64,000 nt of DNA from Nitrospirota bacterium (GCA_011088105.1 JAALKI010000005.1:36416-100415), one strand, 5' to 3'. Numbered from the stretch's first letter, positions 35,558-44,449 are shown. Translations and numbers: made by a program. Notes: generated from the letters alone by a model not told the origin.

Positions 35558-36670
35558 ATGAATGAAAACCCAGAAACTGCTAATCAGCAAAGTGCCTTTG
35601 AGAAAGTTGTTGACTTTGTCGATCAACGAGTAGGCTTAAAGACCCTTCAGGCCAAAATGTTGAATGAGCCGGTGCCCGGTGGTTCTCGCTGGGCCTATAC
35701 GTTTGGCTCTGTCCTCCTCTTTATTTTTATCCTCCAAGTGGTCACCGGGATCTTGTTGATGTTTTATTACGTCCCGAGTACGGACCATGCCTATGCAAGC
35801 ACACAATACATTATCCATGAAGTAGACTATGGGTGGTTTCTCCTGAGTTATCACTTTTGGGGATCTTCGGCCATGGTCGTCATGGTCTTTGCCCATATGT
35901 CACAAGTGTTTCTCTGGGGAGCCTATAAAAAGCCAAGGGAACTCATTTGGTTGGTGGGGTTAGCGCTCTTTGGTATTGTGATGGCATTTGGGTTTACTGG
36001 GTATCTCCTTCCCTGGGATCAGCGAGCCTACTGGGCTACGGTGGTCGGCGTAGAAATTATGGACAAAACACCTCTCCTTGGAGACTTCATGGCGAGGTTT
36101 TTGAAGGGTGGACCAACGCCAGGGCAAATGACTATCAGTCGGTTTTTTGTTATTCATGTCATGATTCTTCCTGCAACGTTAATGGGGCTTGCGGGCCTCC
36201 ATATTTTCTTATTCCGGAAAGCTGGACCGGCTGGGCCATTTCGAGGAACACCAGATGAGCTGAAGGCCAAAACGGATTATTTTTTCCCCCGTCAAATTTG
36301 GAAAGACATGGTTGCCATGGCCAGTGTCTTTCTCATCATTTGCAGCTTGGCGTTTGTCGAACCTGTCGTGCTGTTAGAAGAGGCCACTCCTGACCCGGGT
36401 GACTATCATCCTGAGCCGGAATGGTACTTTTTATTTCTTTTCCAGCTTCTGCGACTGAAAATGTTTGGAGGCGAGTTTGGGCAGTTTTTAGGGGCCATTG
36501 CTATTCCTGGAGCCTTTATGGCCTTGCTGGCGGCGCTTCCATTCCTCGATACCAGCAAAGAGCGTGATATTTTCAAGCGTCCCATTGCTCTCATTAGCTG
36601 GATTGTCATCATGGTAGGAATCTTGTTGTTTACCGTTTCGGCTATTATCAACCGGGAGTTCCTCCATTGA
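35558..36670 (+). CDS. Cytochrome b of bc-type complex
   Basis: Cytochrome b, 370 residues, with heme-binding histidines in helix pairs (SYHFWGSSAMVVMVFAHMSQVF and FFVIHVMILPATLMGLAGLHIF), the Qo-site sequence PEPEWYFLFLFQLL near residue 290, and about eight to nine helices. Length and spacing are between b6/subunit IV and mitochondrial cytochrome b: both halves are joined in one chain, with a short C-terminus. With the upstream Rieske gene it should form the quinol:cytochrome c oxidoreductase core. No cytochrome c1 gene in the usual form follows; cytochromes elsewhere in the cluster probably take that role. Confidence 0.95.
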   Translation: MNENPETANQQSAFEKVVDFVDQRVGLKTLQAKMLNEPVPGGSRWAYTFGSVLLFIFILQVVTGILLMFYYVPSTDHAYASTQYIIHEVDYGWFLLSYHFWGSSAMVVMVFAHMSQVFLWGAYKKPRELIWLVGLALFGIVMAFGFTGYLLPWDQRAYWATVVGVEIMDKTPLLGDFMARFLKGGPTPGQMTISRFFVIHVMILPATLMGLAGLHIFLFRKAGPAGPFRGTPDELKAKTDYFFPRQIWKDMVAMASVFLIICSLAFVEPVVLLEEATPDPGDYHPEPEWYFLFLFQLLRLKMFGGEFGQFLGAIAIPGAFMALLAALPFLDTSKERDIFKRPIALISWIVIMVGILLFTVSAIINREFLH

Positions 36671-37632
36671 CGCCCTCACTGTCGAATACAAAATTAGGCC
36701 TTTTAGTCGCATGGCCGACATTTTGGACCGGGTTTCCAATAAAATTTGCCATTGTCCTTTTGTTATTGGCAGGAGGGTTACACCCCTGGGAGGGAACGGG
36801 TCTTGGTTTTTTGATCCTTTTGTCAATCCCCATTGATATTTGGGCATTAGGTGTTTGTGCCAGAACTGTGTTTTTAGAAAGATTGCGGGTTGATACTCCA
36901 CCGGGCTTTGGGCTGTCATTGTGGTGGAAATGGGCTTTCTTTAGTGCAATCTACCTGCCCATACTCTATTTGCTTGTTGGTATCGTGACTTCTACAGCGA
37001 AAGCCATAACGGCGAGTGCCATTGAACTTGTTGAAACACATCTGATTGAGATTCCTGTTGCCGAACAAATTAGTCTAGAGTTAACTCTGTGGGGGAGTGT
37101 CGCCGCAGTCGTGTTGTTGTTGCTTCTGCTTGGCTGGCTCGCTGGGCTTGGTGCCCTTGCGAAGGTTCATCTTCGAGGTACAGTGCAACTAGATAAATCT
37201 TATGGGGAAATCGTGCGTTATTGGGATCTTTTACGGGTTCCTGCTGACCAGACGCTTCTTCTTGTCGCCATGATAGGAGTAGGCGTTGTGTGTGTATTTC
37301 TTTTTTGGGGTTTGTTGCCAGTTAATACGCCTCATCCTCACGATGAATATGAATATACATTCGTGATAAAAAATGAAAAGCCAATTAAACCGACGGACGT
37401 CATCAAGAAAACAGAACAAGTCTTGTCGAGAGCAAGCTTAACTATTGATGAGCTAGAAAAGGGCGAGAAACAAAAAGGGAAAGGTGATGGGCAAGCAGGG
37501 GGTAGTGCTGAGAAAGGCAAGCCCATTGCTGTAAAAAATGAGAAAAAACCTTTGCCCTCAGCTGCTTCAACAGCTTCTTCCCATAATGACGAACATGCAC
37601 ATGAACATTCGAATGGTGACCATGCACACTAG
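36667..37632 (+). CDS. Multi-pass membrane protein with His-rich C-terminus, overlapping cytochrome b
   Basis: I do not recognise the family. The 321-residue protein has about five hydrophobic segments (residues about 10-35, 40-60, 75-105, 135-162 and 195-217) and a hydrophilic C-terminal 100 residues rich in Lys, Glu, Gly and Ala, ending HNDEHAHEHSNGDHAH. The TTG at 36667 overlaps the cytochrome b stop (TTGA), so translation is probably coupled, and it must be part of this respiratory complex or its assembly. The histidine-rich tail may bind metal, but nothing more can be said from the sequence. Confidence 0.75.
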   Translation: MTPSLSNTKLGLLVAWPTFWTGFPIKFAIVLLLLAGGLHPWEGTGLGFLILLSIPIDIWALGVCARTVFLERLRVDTPPGFGLSLWWKWAFFSAIYLPILYLLVGIVTSTAKAITASAIELVETHLIEIPVAEQISLELTLWGSVAAVVLLLLLLGWLAGLGALAKVHLRGTVQLDKSYGEIVRYWDLLRVPADQTLLLVAMIGVGVVCVFLFWGLLPVNTPHPHDEYEYTFVIKNEKPIKPTDVIKKTEQVLSRASLTIDELEKGEKQKGKGDGQAGGSAEKGKPIAVKNEKKPLPSAASTASSHNDEHAHEHSNGDHAH

Positions 37633-37659
37633 CAAACGGTGGCGGGTGAGGAGAAAATT

Positions 37660-39522
37660 ATGATACACCAGAGCCTCATGAACATATTAAAAAACTTAGT
37701 TTGCAAAACACGTGGTCTGCCCCTTCTGAAATTGGGAACAGTCTTTGCCGTGTTACTGTTGCCATGTCTGGCCTTGGCCCAAGATGCTGCCACTCAAGCC
37801 ATGTCCGTGGAATATCGAGATATTCCCGGGATGGGAAGCCGAAATCTTATCTGGATTGTAGCGCAACAGCATTTACTCTTGGCTGGGTTTGTACTTGGTG
37901 TCCCGATATTTGCCTGGGTCTGTGAAATAGTCGGATGGAAAACCAACGAACCACGGTATGACAAACTCGCAAAGGAATTTACCAAGCTCTTAACATCGGC
38001 TTATGCGACAACAGCGCTGTTTGGAGGGATTCTTCTCTTCCTGTTGATTGGGCTCTACCCAAAGTTAATGGCCTATTTGACGGATATCTTTTTTCCTTCT
38101 TTCATTGCCTACTGCATTCTCTTCCTGTTCGAAACTGCTACCCTCTACATGTACTGGTATGGGTGGGATGCGATGCAAGGCAAGAAAAAAGCTTTCCATC
38201 TTTTTTTAGGGTTTCTCCTCAATCTGTTTGCCCTTGGGATTATGATTGTTCCCAATGCATGGGCAACGTTCCAAGCCAGCCCAGTGGTCGTCGCTGACGG
38301 AACTGATATCGAACGAGCATGGGCAGCAATGCAAAATCCAACCTGGTGGCCAGTCAATATTCATCGGTTGATTGCCAATGTAGTCTTGGGAGGATTTATT
38401 TGCGGGGCCTATGCGGGCGTGCGTTACTTGCTTGCAGTCTCTCGTGAAGAAAAAGAACATTATGATTGGATGGGGTATGTTGGGAACTTCATTGGTGTGT
38501 TTGGGATGTTGCCGCTGCCCTTTGCTGGGTATTGGCTCATGCGCGAAATCTACCAATACAATCAGCAGATGGGGATTACCCTTATGGGGGGATTCCTGGC
38601 GTGGCTCTTTATTCTGCAGGCCATGTTAATTGGTGTACTGTTTTTAGGCGCGAATTATTACTTTTGGATGGGCATCAGCTATCGAATACCCGGCTCAGCA
38701 CAGAGCTATAAAAAACCTATTATGGCCATGCTGATTGTCTTAATGGTCTGCTTGGGCGTATGGATGACCCCCCATTCATTGGTTGCCAGCCTTGAAGAAG
38801 CACGGAAAATGGGTGGGACACACCATCCGATGCTTGGTGTGTTTGGTGTCATGTCAGCAAAAATGACCGTGTCAAACTTGATGATTCTCGTGACGTTTAT
38901 GAGTTTTATCATGTATTGGCGAGCAGGAAAGGTCGAGACAGCCGGTTGGGCAAAAATTGCCAAGTCGGTCATGGGTGCGCTCTTGGTCATAGCGGGTATC
39001 GCAGTGATTGTGCTAGGGGTTTGGGGGTACTTTGTTCCTGCCATTATCCGAATCAATTACTTCTCAGTAGCACAAGTCTTAATCGTGCTCTTTATTATGG
39101 TGACGTTTACGCCGTTAACGGCGCTCCTGATGAAAAGTGCGAAAACTACAACCGAAATGGTGTGGGGACAGATGCCGATTCGGGCAGGCTACAGCTTAGT
39201 CTTAAATGCCGTTATGGTGATATTATTAATGTCATTAATGGGGTATGCGCGTTCATCATCTAGAGTGCACTGGCATATTTATGGGGTGATGCGTGATACG
39301 TCAGAATATGCTTATTCGCCTGCACTTGGTTATGCTGCGGCCTTTATGTCATTAAACACGTTTCTGTTCTGCCTTCTCGTCGCATTTATTTTCTGGGTTG
39401 CCTCCATGGGCGGAGATAAAAGTAAGGGCCCTCAAAAAGAAGAGCCCAAAGGAAGCCAAGAGAAACTTCCAGAAGGGTTGACCCCGGCTATGGCTGGTGG
39501 ATCACCGAGAAAGGGGGAGTAG
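37660..39522 (+). CDS. Cytochrome bd-like (CydA-like) membrane subunit 2
   Basis: A 620-residue paralogue of the bd-like protein at 32008. It has a signal-like N-terminus (LGTVFAVLLLPCLALAQD) and about twelve helices; heme-histidine candidates are VAQQHLLLAGFVLG and WPVNIHRLIANVVLGG. A C-terminal segment of about 40 residues rich in Lys, Glu and Gly follows the last helix. As in copy 1, the classic CydA quinol loop is not evident and no cydB is near. The ATG at 37660 follows gaggag by six bases; the in-frame GTG at 37639 lies before the site and is rejected. Cytochrome c genes follow directly. Confidence 0.82.
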   Translation: MIHQSLMNILKNLVCKTRGLPLLKLGTVFAVLLLPCLALAQDAATQAMSVEYRDIPGMGSRNLIWIVAQQHLLLAGFVLGVPIFAWVCEIVGWKTNEPRYDKLAKEFTKLLTSAYATTALFGGILLFLLIGLYPKLMAYLTDIFFPSFIAYCILFLFETATLYMYWYGWDAMQGKKKAFHLFLGFLLNLFALGIMIVPNAWATFQASPVVVADGTDIERAWAAMQNPTWWPVNIHRLIANVVLGGFICGAYAGVRYLLAVSREEKEHYDWMGYVGNFIGVFGMLPLPFAGYWLMREIYQYNQQMGITLMGGFLAWLFILQAMLIGVLFLGANYYFWMGISYRIPGSAQSYKKPIMAMLIVLMVCLGVWMTPHSLVASLEEARKMGGTHHPMLGVFGVMSAKMTVSNLMILVTFMSFIMYWRAGKVETAGWAKIAKSVMGALLVIAGIAVIVLGVWGYFVPAIIRINYFSVAQVLIVLFIMVTFTPLTALLMKSAKTTTEMVWGQMPIRAGYSLVLNAVMVILLMSLMGYARSSSRVHWHIYGVMRDTSEYAYSPALGYAAAFMSLNTFLFCLLVAFIFWVASMGGDKSKGPQKEEPKGSQEKLPEGLTPAMAGGSPRKGE

Positions 39523-39528
39523 GCACTT

Positions 39529-40137
39529 ATGAGTGAAGTTGCTCTTCTTCAGTTAATCGGCCTCTCTGTGGTGGGATTAGGGATTGTCATCCTGCTTTTC
39601 ATTAAGGCCATGTTTGTCCGGGTTCTTGGGTTTGTCGCCATGGTGCTTGGTTCATTTAGCCTTGTGGCCTTGAGTGTTCCCCAAATGGCTTCGCTCCCAC
39701 CAGCAATTGAGTCATTTGATATTGCCAGTGTGAAAACTCCAGATGACCTGGCCTCTATCGGGCAAAAGATTTTTTTTAGTAAAGGCCAATGTGCCTTATG
39801 TCATTCCATTGGTCCAAGCGAATCGGCACGATGTCCAGATCTCGCAGGCGTGGGTGCCAAGTTAGCACCGGAATTTATTTATGAAAGTTTGACAGATCCG
39901 CAGTCCTACATCTATTTAGACTTCCGTCATGAAGGTCTTCCTGAAGAGTATCCAGCGCGTATGCCCTACATTAATAAAAATCCGATTGCGTTATCGAAAC
40001 CGGAAATCTTCTCTGTGATTGCCTTTTTGCAAAAGATGAGTGGTGAACCCATTAGCATTAAGGTTGAAGATGTCATGGACATGGGACAAGAAGAAAAATC
40101 CGTTAAGATGGCTTCACTCAAGGATGGTGCATTATGA
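39529..40137 (+). CDS. Membrane-anchored monoheme cytochrome c
   Basis: The 202-residue protein begins with two hydrophobic segments (about residues 5-25 and 30-48) that anchor it, and has a periplasmic cytochrome c domain with CALCHSIGPSES near residue 87 and a possible methionine ligand in PARMPYINKNP. Its ATG (39529) follows aaggggg-type binding sequence and is six bases after the bd-like gene. Its stop overlaps the start of the next cytochrome gene (ATGA), so the two are probably made together. Likely function: electron transfer between the bd-like subunit and soluble or membrane-bound partners. Confidence 0.86.
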   Translation: MSEVALLQLIGLSVVGLGIVILLFIKAMFVRVLGFVAMVLGSFSLVALSVPQMASLPPAIESFDIASVKTPDDLASIGQKIFFSKGQCALCHSIGPSESARCPDLAGVGAKLAPEFIYESLTDPQSYIYLDFRHEGLPEEYPARMPYINKNPIALSKPEIFSVIAFLQKMSGEPISIKVEDVMDMGQEEKSVKMASLKDGAL

Positions 40138-40859
40138 AGGGTCCTTTATTTAATTCTGCCATAATCCTGACGGGAATGTATCTGGCATTAAAGTTTATTC
40201 TTCCTTTATTGACGGCTCCTCTCCCGTCAATGTTGATTTCTTTATATATGCTCTTGACCTTAAGTGCACTCATGATTTTTTATACGATGAGTGGGACATC
40301 ATTAGATGAGTTTATGGGGCCTATTGCCCGTTTTTTATCTGGTGAAAATCAAGTAGGCATAGCGAAGCCAGCAAGGTTGCTCGTGTTAGTGGTGTTCCCC
40401 TTGTTAGTGGGATGGCAAACCTATACGAAGTTAGCCCCGAGTGATCAGCCTCCTGCAGAAAACCGGACTATTCATCCCGCACCTCCTGGTGAATTTGTCG
40501 GATTGGCGAATCCTTACCCCAAGACTCCAGAAAACATTATGATGGGGAAAGGCCTCTATGCGGCCTATTGTTCTCCATGCCATGGAGCGAATTTTGATGG
40601 AAAAGGTCCAGCAGCGCCTGGGTTTAACCCACCACCTGCTAACTTTGCCGATCCTGGAACTATTGCGCAACTTCAAGAATCCTATCTGTTTTGGCGTATT
40701 AAAAAAGGTGGTGTTGGGTTGCCTGTTGAAGGGATGCCTTGGAAGTCAGCTATGCCTCGTTGGGAAAAGGAACTCCCTGACGAATTCATTTGGAAGATTA
40801 TCATGGGCGAGTATGATGGAGCACATCAATCGCCTCGAACATGGGAGGAAGAGGAGTAA
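40134..40859 (+). CDS. Membrane-anchored monoheme cytochrome c with two or three N-terminal helices
   Basis: The 241-residue protein has hydrophobic helices at about residues 7-25, 30-50 and 80-100, then a cytochrome c domain with YCSPCHGANFDGKG near residue 142 and a methionine-containing loop (EGMPWKSAMPRW) near the C-terminus. The GxGPAAPGFNPPPAN stretch after the heme site is common in cytochromes of heme-copper oxidases. It overlaps the upstream cytochrome gene by four bases. Its likely role is periplasmic electron transfer within this cluster. Confidence 0.86.
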   Translation: MKGPLFNSAIILTGMYLALKFILPLLTAPLPSMLISLYMLLTLSALMIFYTMSGTSLDEFMGPIARFLSGENQVGIAKPARLLVLVVFPLLVGWQTYTKLAPSDQPPAENRTIHPAPPGEFVGLANPYPKTPENIMMGKGLYAAYCSPCHGANFDGKGPAAPGFNPPPANFADPGTIAQLQESYLFWRIKKGGVGLPVEGMPWKSAMPRWEKELPDEFIWKIIMGEYDGAHQSPRTWEEEE

Positions 40860-40886
40860 TACACACCGACCAATAGAGGTTACCCG

Positions 40887-41750
40887 ATGTTGCCCATGAC
40901 TACTATGTATTTTTCTGCCAGTGTAAAAAAACTTACTCTCTTATGTATCATTCTTGTCGGGATGATAACAGGAGGAATTGTTTCGGTATTGGCAAGCGAC
41001 CCGCCAGACGATACCAAGCAAACGAGTGTTGCTGTTCGAATCCCTTTGGTTGAAGGGGTACTTCCTTGGGATGACCCGATGTCAGCCGTGTGGAATGAGG
41101 CGAAGGTTTCAGAATTTAACCTGGCCCCACAAGTTCACTGGCAGGACAGGGTTCAGGAAGTCACCGTCATGTCTGTCAAGGTTCGAGGGCTTCATGATGG
41201 AGAAAAAGTGGCGGTCCTCCTTGAATACAAAGATCCTTCCAATGATCAAGCTGATGCGGCTGCGTTAGAATTTATGGTTGGGGATAAAAAAGCACACTTT
41301 GCACATGGGCAAGAAATGCTTCAGGTTGAGGGTGGGCCTGTGAACATCTGGTATTGGAAAAATGAAGCTGGAAAAGGCATCGATATGAGTGCAAAGGGTT
41401 TTAAAACGCTTCGCACGCAAGATCAGCAAGATGTTTCGGCAAAAGGCATATGGCAAGATGGAACCTGGCGCGTTGTATTTTCCCGATCGTTGCAAACAAA
41501 TGATGAGCATGATGCCCAAATAGATCTAGGCGAGTGGAGTAGCATCGCCTTTGCTTTTTGGGATGGAAAGCTTGAAGGGGATGTTCCTAAAGAAAAAGGG
41601 AGTCAGAAATCTGTTTCCTCTTGGTTCCCGATGCGGGCAGAGCCACCACCTGATAATTCCGTGTACGGGTACGTTGCCCTGGGGTTAGCCCTTGCGGTCG
41701 CATTTGAGTTGGTCTTTGTGAGAAAGCTGAAGAAGGGATTGTCGGCATGA
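40887..41750 (+). CDS. Ethylbenzene dehydrogenase gamma-like heme b-binding protein
   Basis: A protein of up to 287 residues with a signal peptide (LTLLCIILVGMITGGIVSVLA), an immunoglobulin-like domain of the ethylbenzene dehydrogenase gamma/DMSO-reductase-family heme-binding type (PLVEGVLPWDDPMSAVWNEA, VSVKVRGLHDGEKVAVLLEYKD, WQDGTWRVVFSRSL), and one C-terminal transmembrane helix (GYVALGLALAVAFELVFV). Relatives include the gamma subunit of nitrite oxidoreductase (NxrC), which binds heme b between Met and Lys or His. No alpha or beta subunit is nearby, so here it probably serves the cytochrome cluster. It overlaps the next gene by four bases. The start among three near-N-terminal ATGs is uncertain. 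Confidence 0.82.
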   Translation: MLPMTTMYFSASVKKLTLLCIILVGMITGGIVSVLASDPPDDTKQTSVAVRIPLVEGVLPWDDPMSAVWNEAKVSEFNLAPQVHWQDRVQEVTVMSVKVRGLHDGEKVAVLLEYKDPSNDQADAAALEFMVGDKKAHFAHGQEMLQVEGGPVNIWYWKNEAGKGIDMSAKGFKTLRTQDQQDVSAKGIWQDGTWRVVFSRSLQTNDEHDAQIDLGEWSSIAFAFWDGKLEGDVPKEKGSQKSVSSWFPMRAEPPPDNSVYGYVALGLALAVAFELVFVRKLKKGLSA

Positions 41751-42769
41751 AAAACATCTCTGGCAAAAGACTAGGGATATCAGCCATCGTGAGTGGCTTA
41801 GGGCTTATCCTGCTGATAAGTGGTTGCGCATTATTTGAAGATGAGCAAACGGCCAAAGGACGAAAACTCTATCACCATTATTGCATGCACTGTCATGGGG
41901 AAAATGGTCGTCAAAACGAAGGGTTTAATTGGTCCAGCATGTCCGATCCACGTCCTAGAGACCTTTCAGATAAAGCGGCCATGTCGACATTTAGCGATGA
42001 GGAAATTTTCAGCGCTGTCTCACGAGAAATGCGAGATACCTCAAAAGAGGAAGTATTGAATGATGAGAATTATTTTGCCGTCTCCACTATGCCTACTTTT
42101 AAGTACACTCTTTCCGAAAAGGAAATTTGGGGAGTAATTGGGTATGTTCGAACGTTACATGGCATGTCATTAACGTATGACTTGGAAGCTCGTCAAAAAG
42201 AGCTCCAGGGAGTGCTTCAAGAAGCTGAGCAAGCGTTGGAGGCTGAAAAGCCTGTTCTGGAAGCAGCAGAATTGAAGCTTGAAGAGGCCGAAGAGGCCAG
42301 GTCTGATGATGATGATGAGACGATCTTACCAGAAGAAGAAGCCTTGGAAGAGGTACAAGCTAAATTCGACGGCATTCAGGATATATATGATCAAGCCAAG
42401 GCGGCAGTGGATAACTTTTCCAAGAGACCAAAAATGAATCAGGTCTCACGGCCAGACCTTGCAATTTCGGAAGAAGAACTTCCACGACTTGAAGAAGTGG
42501 GAAAACAATTGTACCAAAATAAGTATGGATGTAATGGCTGTCATAGTATCAATGAGCAAGGTGGACTGGTTGGTCCCGCGTTGGATCGGGCAGGGTTTCG
42601 TCTCAATGATACATGGGTGTATCGCTGGATTCGATATCCACAAGGCATGAAGAAACATACACGAATGCCAAATTTAGGCATTAACGATCAAGATGCCAGA
42701 GCTGTCACCGCATACTTGGAAACCTTGCGAGCGCCCAAACCCGATCAACCAATTGCTGCGCCTGAATGA
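41747..42769 (+). CDS. Diheme cytochrome c lipoprotein with coiled-coil linker
   Basis: The 340-residue protein has a lipoprotein signal (GLGLILLISGC, Cys near residue 27) and two heme sites, CMHCHGENGRQN near residue 45 and CNGCHSINEQGG near residue 263. Between them is an acidic, Glu/Ala-rich coiled coil (about 145-230). Met ligands are possible in STMPTFKYT and HTRMPNLG. The ATG (41747) overlaps the previous stop (ATGA). It is the last gene of the cluster, and convergent with ubiA. Two separated domains on a lipid anchor suggest a flexible electron carrier on the outer face of the inner membrane. Confidence 0.88.
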   Translation: MKNISGKRLGISAIVSGLGLILLISGCALFEDEQTAKGRKLYHHYCMHCHGENGRQNEGFNWSSMSDPRPRDLSDKAAMSTFSDEEIFSAVSREMRDTSKEEVLNDENYFAVSTMPTFKYTLSEKEIWGVIGYVRTLHGMSLTYDLEARQKELQGVLQEAEQALEAEKPVLEAAELKLEEAEEARSDDDDETILPEEEALEEVQAKFDGIQDIYDQAKAAVDNFSKRPKMNQVSRPDLAISEEELPRLEEVGKQLYQNKYGCNGCHSINEQGGLVGPALDRAGFRLNDTWVYRWIRYPQGMKKHTRMPNLGINDQDARAVTAYLETLRAPKPDQPIAAPE

Positions 42770-42889
42770 ATAAACGGAAACAGTCAGACTGACTTTCTGT
42801 CGCGGTTTCTCAGCGCCTAGGATTCCTCATAACTTCTCTTGAGATTGCCTCTGCCTGTTAAGCTGGTACAGTTGAGGCAAATTCCTTCC

Positions 42890-43792
42890 CTACAAGCATC
42901 CAATCCATAGTCCAGCCAGAATACAGATTCCTATCCATATGTGTTGTCGAAACATGGAAAAAGCCATGTTAGGAGAGAGTGGCGATCTGAGTCGCCAAAC
43001 CTGTTGGCTGAGAAATCCCGCAATGCCTGTTAGGGTTACATAAAAGACGGAATTAAGCTGCATTCGCCATCCAATAATGCTCAATAAGATCAACATGCCT
43101 AAAAGCGTGAGGCTTACAGCAAGCCATACGTGCTGGCCAAACAAGATAGCGGAAGATTTAATGCCAACTTGCAGATCGGCATGAATGTCTTGAAGCGCAT
43201 AAATCGTGTCATAGGCAATAGCCCATAAGATTGTGGCCCCAAAAAGAATCCAGACTTCGAGGATCAATTGATGGTTCGAAGTGGTCCAGGCCATCACGAC
43301 GCCCCACCCAAAGGCCAATCCTAAAAAGAATTGAGGAAGATGAAAAAACCGTTTAGTAAACGGGTAGACTCCTGCCAGGAGGAAGGCGATGGGGCTTAAA
43401 AGAGCAACCTGTATAGGGAGGAAAAGCAGTAAACTGGCAGACAACGTCAGAAACACAATGATTGTACCGATAGCATGAGAAGGCCTCAGCGCGCCGCAGG
43501 CTAGGGGACGGTGCTGGGTACGTGCCACTTGTGCATCAAACGATCGGTCAGCCAAGTCATTCATGGCAACGCCTGCGCTTCTCATAAAAAATGCTCCCAG
43601 GAAAAAAATGATGAGATGAGATACTTGTGGTGAGCCATGTGAAGCTAAAACCAATGCCCAGAATGATGGGAGCACTAACAGCAGGGTGCCAGACTGATTC
43701 CGTAGACGAATGAGAAGTGCGAGTTGAGAAACAGTGATGAAAATGGGCGAAGAGCGATGTGTCGCTGTAGGGGTGGACAGACGAAGGTCCAT
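42890..43792 (-). CDS. ubiA: UbiA-family prenyltransferase
   Basis: A 300-residue intramembrane prenyltransferase with nine or so helices and both aspartate-rich motifs: NDLADRSFDAQVARTQHRPL near residue 78 and DTIYALQDIHADLQVGIKS near residue 198. It attaches a polyprenyl chain to an aromatic acid in quinone synthesis. In organisms making menaquinone by the futalosine route the equivalent is MqnP; sequence alone does not separate these. It is convergent with the respiratory cluster, fitting a role in supplying the quinone. The 120-base gap has only a weak hairpin (42782-42794). Confidence 0.9.
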   Translation of the reverse strand: MDLRLSTPTATHRSSPIFITVSQLALLIRLRNQSGTLLLVLPSFWALVLASHGSPQVSHLIIFFLGAFFMRSAGVAMNDLADRSFDAQVARTQHRPLACGALRPSHAIGTIIVFLTLSASLLLFLPIQVALLSPIAFLLAGVYPFTKRFFHLPQFFLGLAFGWGVVMAWTTSNHQLILEVWILFGATILWAIAYDTIYALQDIHADLQVGIKSSAILFGQHVWLAVSLTLLGMLILLSIIGWRMQLNSVFYVTLTGIAGFLSQQVWRLRSPLSPNMAFSMFRQHIWIGICILAGLWIGCL

Positions 43793-43935
43793 GATGATTT
43801 TGACCTTAACGAAGAGACAAGTTTTCTGTCAACGTCAAAAAATACATGAACAAGTTGACACCTTTATTCATAGCACAATATGATCACACCCAGAATGATT
43901 GTAGCTGTTTTTTCTAGATCCTTTTCTTCCATAAG

Positions 43936-44010
43936 GCCGGCGTAGCTCAGTGGTAGAGCAGCTGATTCGTAATCAGCAGGTCGGTGGTTCAATCCCACTC
44001 GCCGGCTCCA
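43936..44010 (+). tRNA. tRNA-Thr (anticodon CGU)
   Basis: All four stems can be drawn by eye. The acceptor stem is gccggcg/cgccggc, the D stem is gctc/gagc with loop agtggta, the anticodon stem is gctga/tcagc around ttcgtaa with anticodon CGU reading threonine codon ACG, and the T stem is ggtgg/ccact around ttcaatc. The discriminator base is U and CCA is encoded. It is a single gene; the DNA behind it is gene-poor and holds a decayed gene, as often happens where elements insert near tRNAs. Confidence 0.96.
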
Positions 44011-44183
44011 GTCTTCTTCAATAAAAGCAATAACCTAAAAAATTCATCAACTTCACGATTCCTTGGAAGGCGAGCGAGTGCCCAAAACGCTACGTGCCAG
44101 TTTTTGTGATGTGGAAGGGCATGTGGTAGATGACATCATCTCTGCCTGGGGTAATGTCTTTGGCCTGTTGCATTGGCCATCTT

Positions 44184-44449
44184 TCAAAGAGAACGCGGGC
44201 TCACGTCATTCTTGCTTCCACCTACCGCGGCTCTAGGTCTTGATCTGATGACGGAGCCGTTCAGGGCAGCCGCGCGTAGCATTTCGGTGGTCGGCCTCGG
44301 AGAGATCCGCTTTGGAGGAGTTAGCTTGCGAAAGGAATTTTCCTTAAAGTTTCGCGCTCTGGCAAGAATATTCGGATTTGCTTCTCTCCACCCATTCCAA
44401 GCCTCATCCCACCCTGGTTCAGAGTTTCCAGATGTTCAGTATTCGGCAT
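44184..44449 (-). pseudogene. Decayed pentapeptide-repeat protein gene
   Basis: From ATG at 44449 the minus strand reads MPNTEHLETLNQGG, and after a shift of frame GWDEAWNGWREANPNI, matching the common N-terminal segment of pentapeptide-repeat proteins (EHL..LKQG...WN.WR..NP). Further on, a third frame reads KADLSEADHRNA, remnants of A(D/N)LxX repeats. At least two frame changes and stops are needed, so it cannot make a full protein. The stretches on both sides (44011-44183 and 44450-44692) hold no gene that I can support. Location behind the tRNA-Thr suggests an old insertion/deletion scar. Confidence 0.65.

Noticed and set aside
31972..42769. A standard cydAB oxidase operon
   Set aside because: Two CydA-like proteins are present but no CydB, and the quinol loop is not evident; calling them cytochrome bd oxidase would be unsupported.
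42782..42794. Hairpin agtca/tgact as terminator of the respiratory cluster
   Set aside because: Only a five-base stem without a T tract; too weak to annotate.
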